This document shows positions 4,324-5,298 of a DNA stretch of 5,298 bases, one piece after another. Both the position numbers and the translations under genes were made by a program. The notes below the pieces were generated by a model that searched no databases, was not told the origin of the DNA, and saw nothing but the letters and a program-made list of their open reading frames with translations. This stretch comes from Flavisolibacter sp. (GTDB lineage: Bacteria > Bacteroidota > Bacteroidia > Chitinophagales > Chitinophagaceae). The stretch lies in NCBI GenBank assembly GCA_017745135.1, contig JAGIAB010000238.1, positions 1 to 5,298 of the forward strand, read 5' to 3'. Position 1 is the stretch's first letter, and each line of letters opens with the position of its first letter.

Positions 4324-5298
4324 TTATTGCGATTCTCTTTCCCAGATGTAGATACCGTCAACAGTGTCCTTATAAATCATTTCAAAATCCTTATCGACAT
4401 TTTCTTTGAAATAGATGTTCTCAGGGCTGTCTTCAGGAAAGAAATCAAGGCCGTCTGATTCACTGACAATCACCTTAGGTTGAATCTCCTCCATAATATA
4501 TTTGAGTTCTTCAAGAGAGGTTTTGCTGGAATCGTTATAATATTTAAAAAGATAAGACCTCGAAAGATTTGAAGGATGCGTAGTGCTTTTGGTTAATGGA
4601 TATTGCTTCAAAAGCCAGTAACCAACATGATAATCTGCAAAAAATATTTTGTCATCATCCAGCTTCTTCTTTTTTAATTCATTGACCACTTCAAAAGTAG
4701 GTCTGTACTCAACCGGGTTTTGAAGACCTTGTATCAAACGGCTGTATTCAAGTAGGCTTTCAAAGCTTAAGAGGAAAATGACAGCGGCGGCCAGCTTTAA
4801 TTTTGGTTGAATTGTTTTTTGAATGATGACGCCAAACAACAGCAGGAGCAAAAAAGGATAAATCTGCACAAGGTAATGACCATTGATAATTCCACTCGAG
4901 TAAAAAGTATAAACAGTTCCGGTTAATATAGCAATGCAGCTAAAAACAATAAAGCTGTTTTCTTTTGAATATCTTAATGACAAATAGCTAATGCAAATCA
5001 TCAACACAATGATCCACCAGGTTGTTTTTAATTTGTCAATCCAGTCATGGTTTAATGCTCTTGCATATTCCAGTGGAGCGAGAAAAACAGAATTTATAAA
5101 CAAATCCATTTTCCCTGCTGCTATATAAGGAATCGAAATCAGGATGACGGGAATTAAAATTCCGATTACCGGCATAATAATGAAACGAACTGCTTGTTTG
5201 AAATTTTCTTTTTTATAGTTATCTATGAAATAAAAAATCAGCAAAGCTGTAATAGCGTACGCATAATTCAACTTGCATAAGCTTGCGCATCCAAAAGC
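4324..5298 (-). CDS. Polytopic membrane protein, GT-C / GT39-like glycosyltransferase (C-terminal 324 residues, truncated by window edge)
   Basis: The minus-strand frame is open to the right edge with no internal start needed: codons before the TTG at 5271 read AFGCASLCK and continue a membrane helix. The true start therefore lies outside the window. Visible are about six hydrophobic helices (residues 4-25, 38-60, 92-110, 115-135, 141-161 and 168-184, counting from the edge), then a soluble domain of about 140 residues. GHYLVQIYPFLLLLL at 140-154 resembles the late loop-helix of PMT/ArnT-like GT39 proteins. The soluble tail, with YHVGYWLLKQYPLTKSTTHP and a following NLSRSYL, resembles the C-terminal part of Bacteroidetes GT39-type proteins. 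Such enzymes use polyprenyl-linked sugars outside the inner membrane. The catalytic acidic residues of the first loop are not in the window, so activity cannot be judged and the family call is inference. The gene converges on ftsY with a 12-nt gap and no visible terminator between. Confidence 0.72.
   Translation of the reverse strand, partial: AFGCASLCKLNYAYAITALLIFYFIDNYKKENFKQAVRFIIMPVIGILIPVILISIPYIAAGKMDLFINSVFLAPLEYARALNHDWIDKLKTTWWIIVLMICISYLSLRYSKENSFIVFSCIAILTGTVYTFYSSGIINGHYLVQIYPFLLLLLFGVIIQKTIQPKLKLAAAVIFLLSFESLLEYSRLIQGLQNPVEYRPTFEVVNELKKKKLDDDKIFFADYHVGYWLLKQYPLTKSTTHPSNLSRSYLFKYYNDSSKTSLEELKYIMEEIQPKVIVSESDGLDFFPEDSPENIYFKENVDKDFEMIYKDTVDGIYIWERESQ

Noticed and set aside
5269..5271. 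TTG at 5271 as start codon of the membrane protein
   Set aside because: The frame continues upstream to the window edge, and the residues before it extend the same membrane helix. The visible part is the C-terminal portion of a longer protein.

Overview
The window looks like chromosomal DNA of a Bacteroidetes bacterium, most likely a Chitinophagaceae-type genome. Four signs support this: a ribosomal cluster rpmB-rpmG-DUF4295 followed by ftsY (DUF4295 is a Bacteroidetes-restricted family); promoter-like boxes of the TTTG / TAnnTTTG type instead of TTGACA / TATAAT; gene starts with AT-rich leaders and no Shine-Dalgarno sequence; and a palindromic interspersed repeat (CCCGATAGCTATCGGG) of a kind common in this phylum. 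The lineage call is inference from these signs; no marker gene was compared.

Layout. 1-284 (-): N-terminal part of a secreted, probably outer-membrane beta-barrel protein, cut by the left edge. 348-378: a strong intrinsic terminator for the next gene. 394-1797 (-): lpdA, dihydrolipoyl dehydrogenase, complete with all catalytic motifs. 1798-1962: divergent intergenic region with a 21-nt hairpin repeat and a candidate lpdA promoter. 1963-2184 (+): small unrecognised protein with a possible Sm-like / Rof-like barrel. 2185-2314: leader with a clear Bacteroidetes promoter. 2315-2940 (+): rpmB (bL28), rpmG (zinc-free bL33) and the DUF4295 protein, ending in an intrinsic terminator at 2963-2991. 2992-3345: a 350-nt non-coding stretch with an interspersed repeat, a 16-bp perfect palindrome and a degenerate tandem repeat. 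3346-4311 (+): ftsY, the SRP receptor GTPase. 4324-5298 (-): C-terminal part of a polytopic GT-C/GT39-like membrane protein, convergent with ftsY and cut by the right edge.

Functionally this is mostly housekeeping: central metabolism (E3 subunit of 2-oxo-acid dehydrogenases), 50S ribosomal proteins, and membrane targeting of nascent proteins. The two partial edge genes belong to the cell envelope. I see no CRISPR array, transposase, tRNA, rRNA, toxin-antitoxin or defence system. The most interesting items are the small 73-aa protein, the palindromic repeat elements and the lineage-specific ribosomal gene. I do not see a convincing new biological system.
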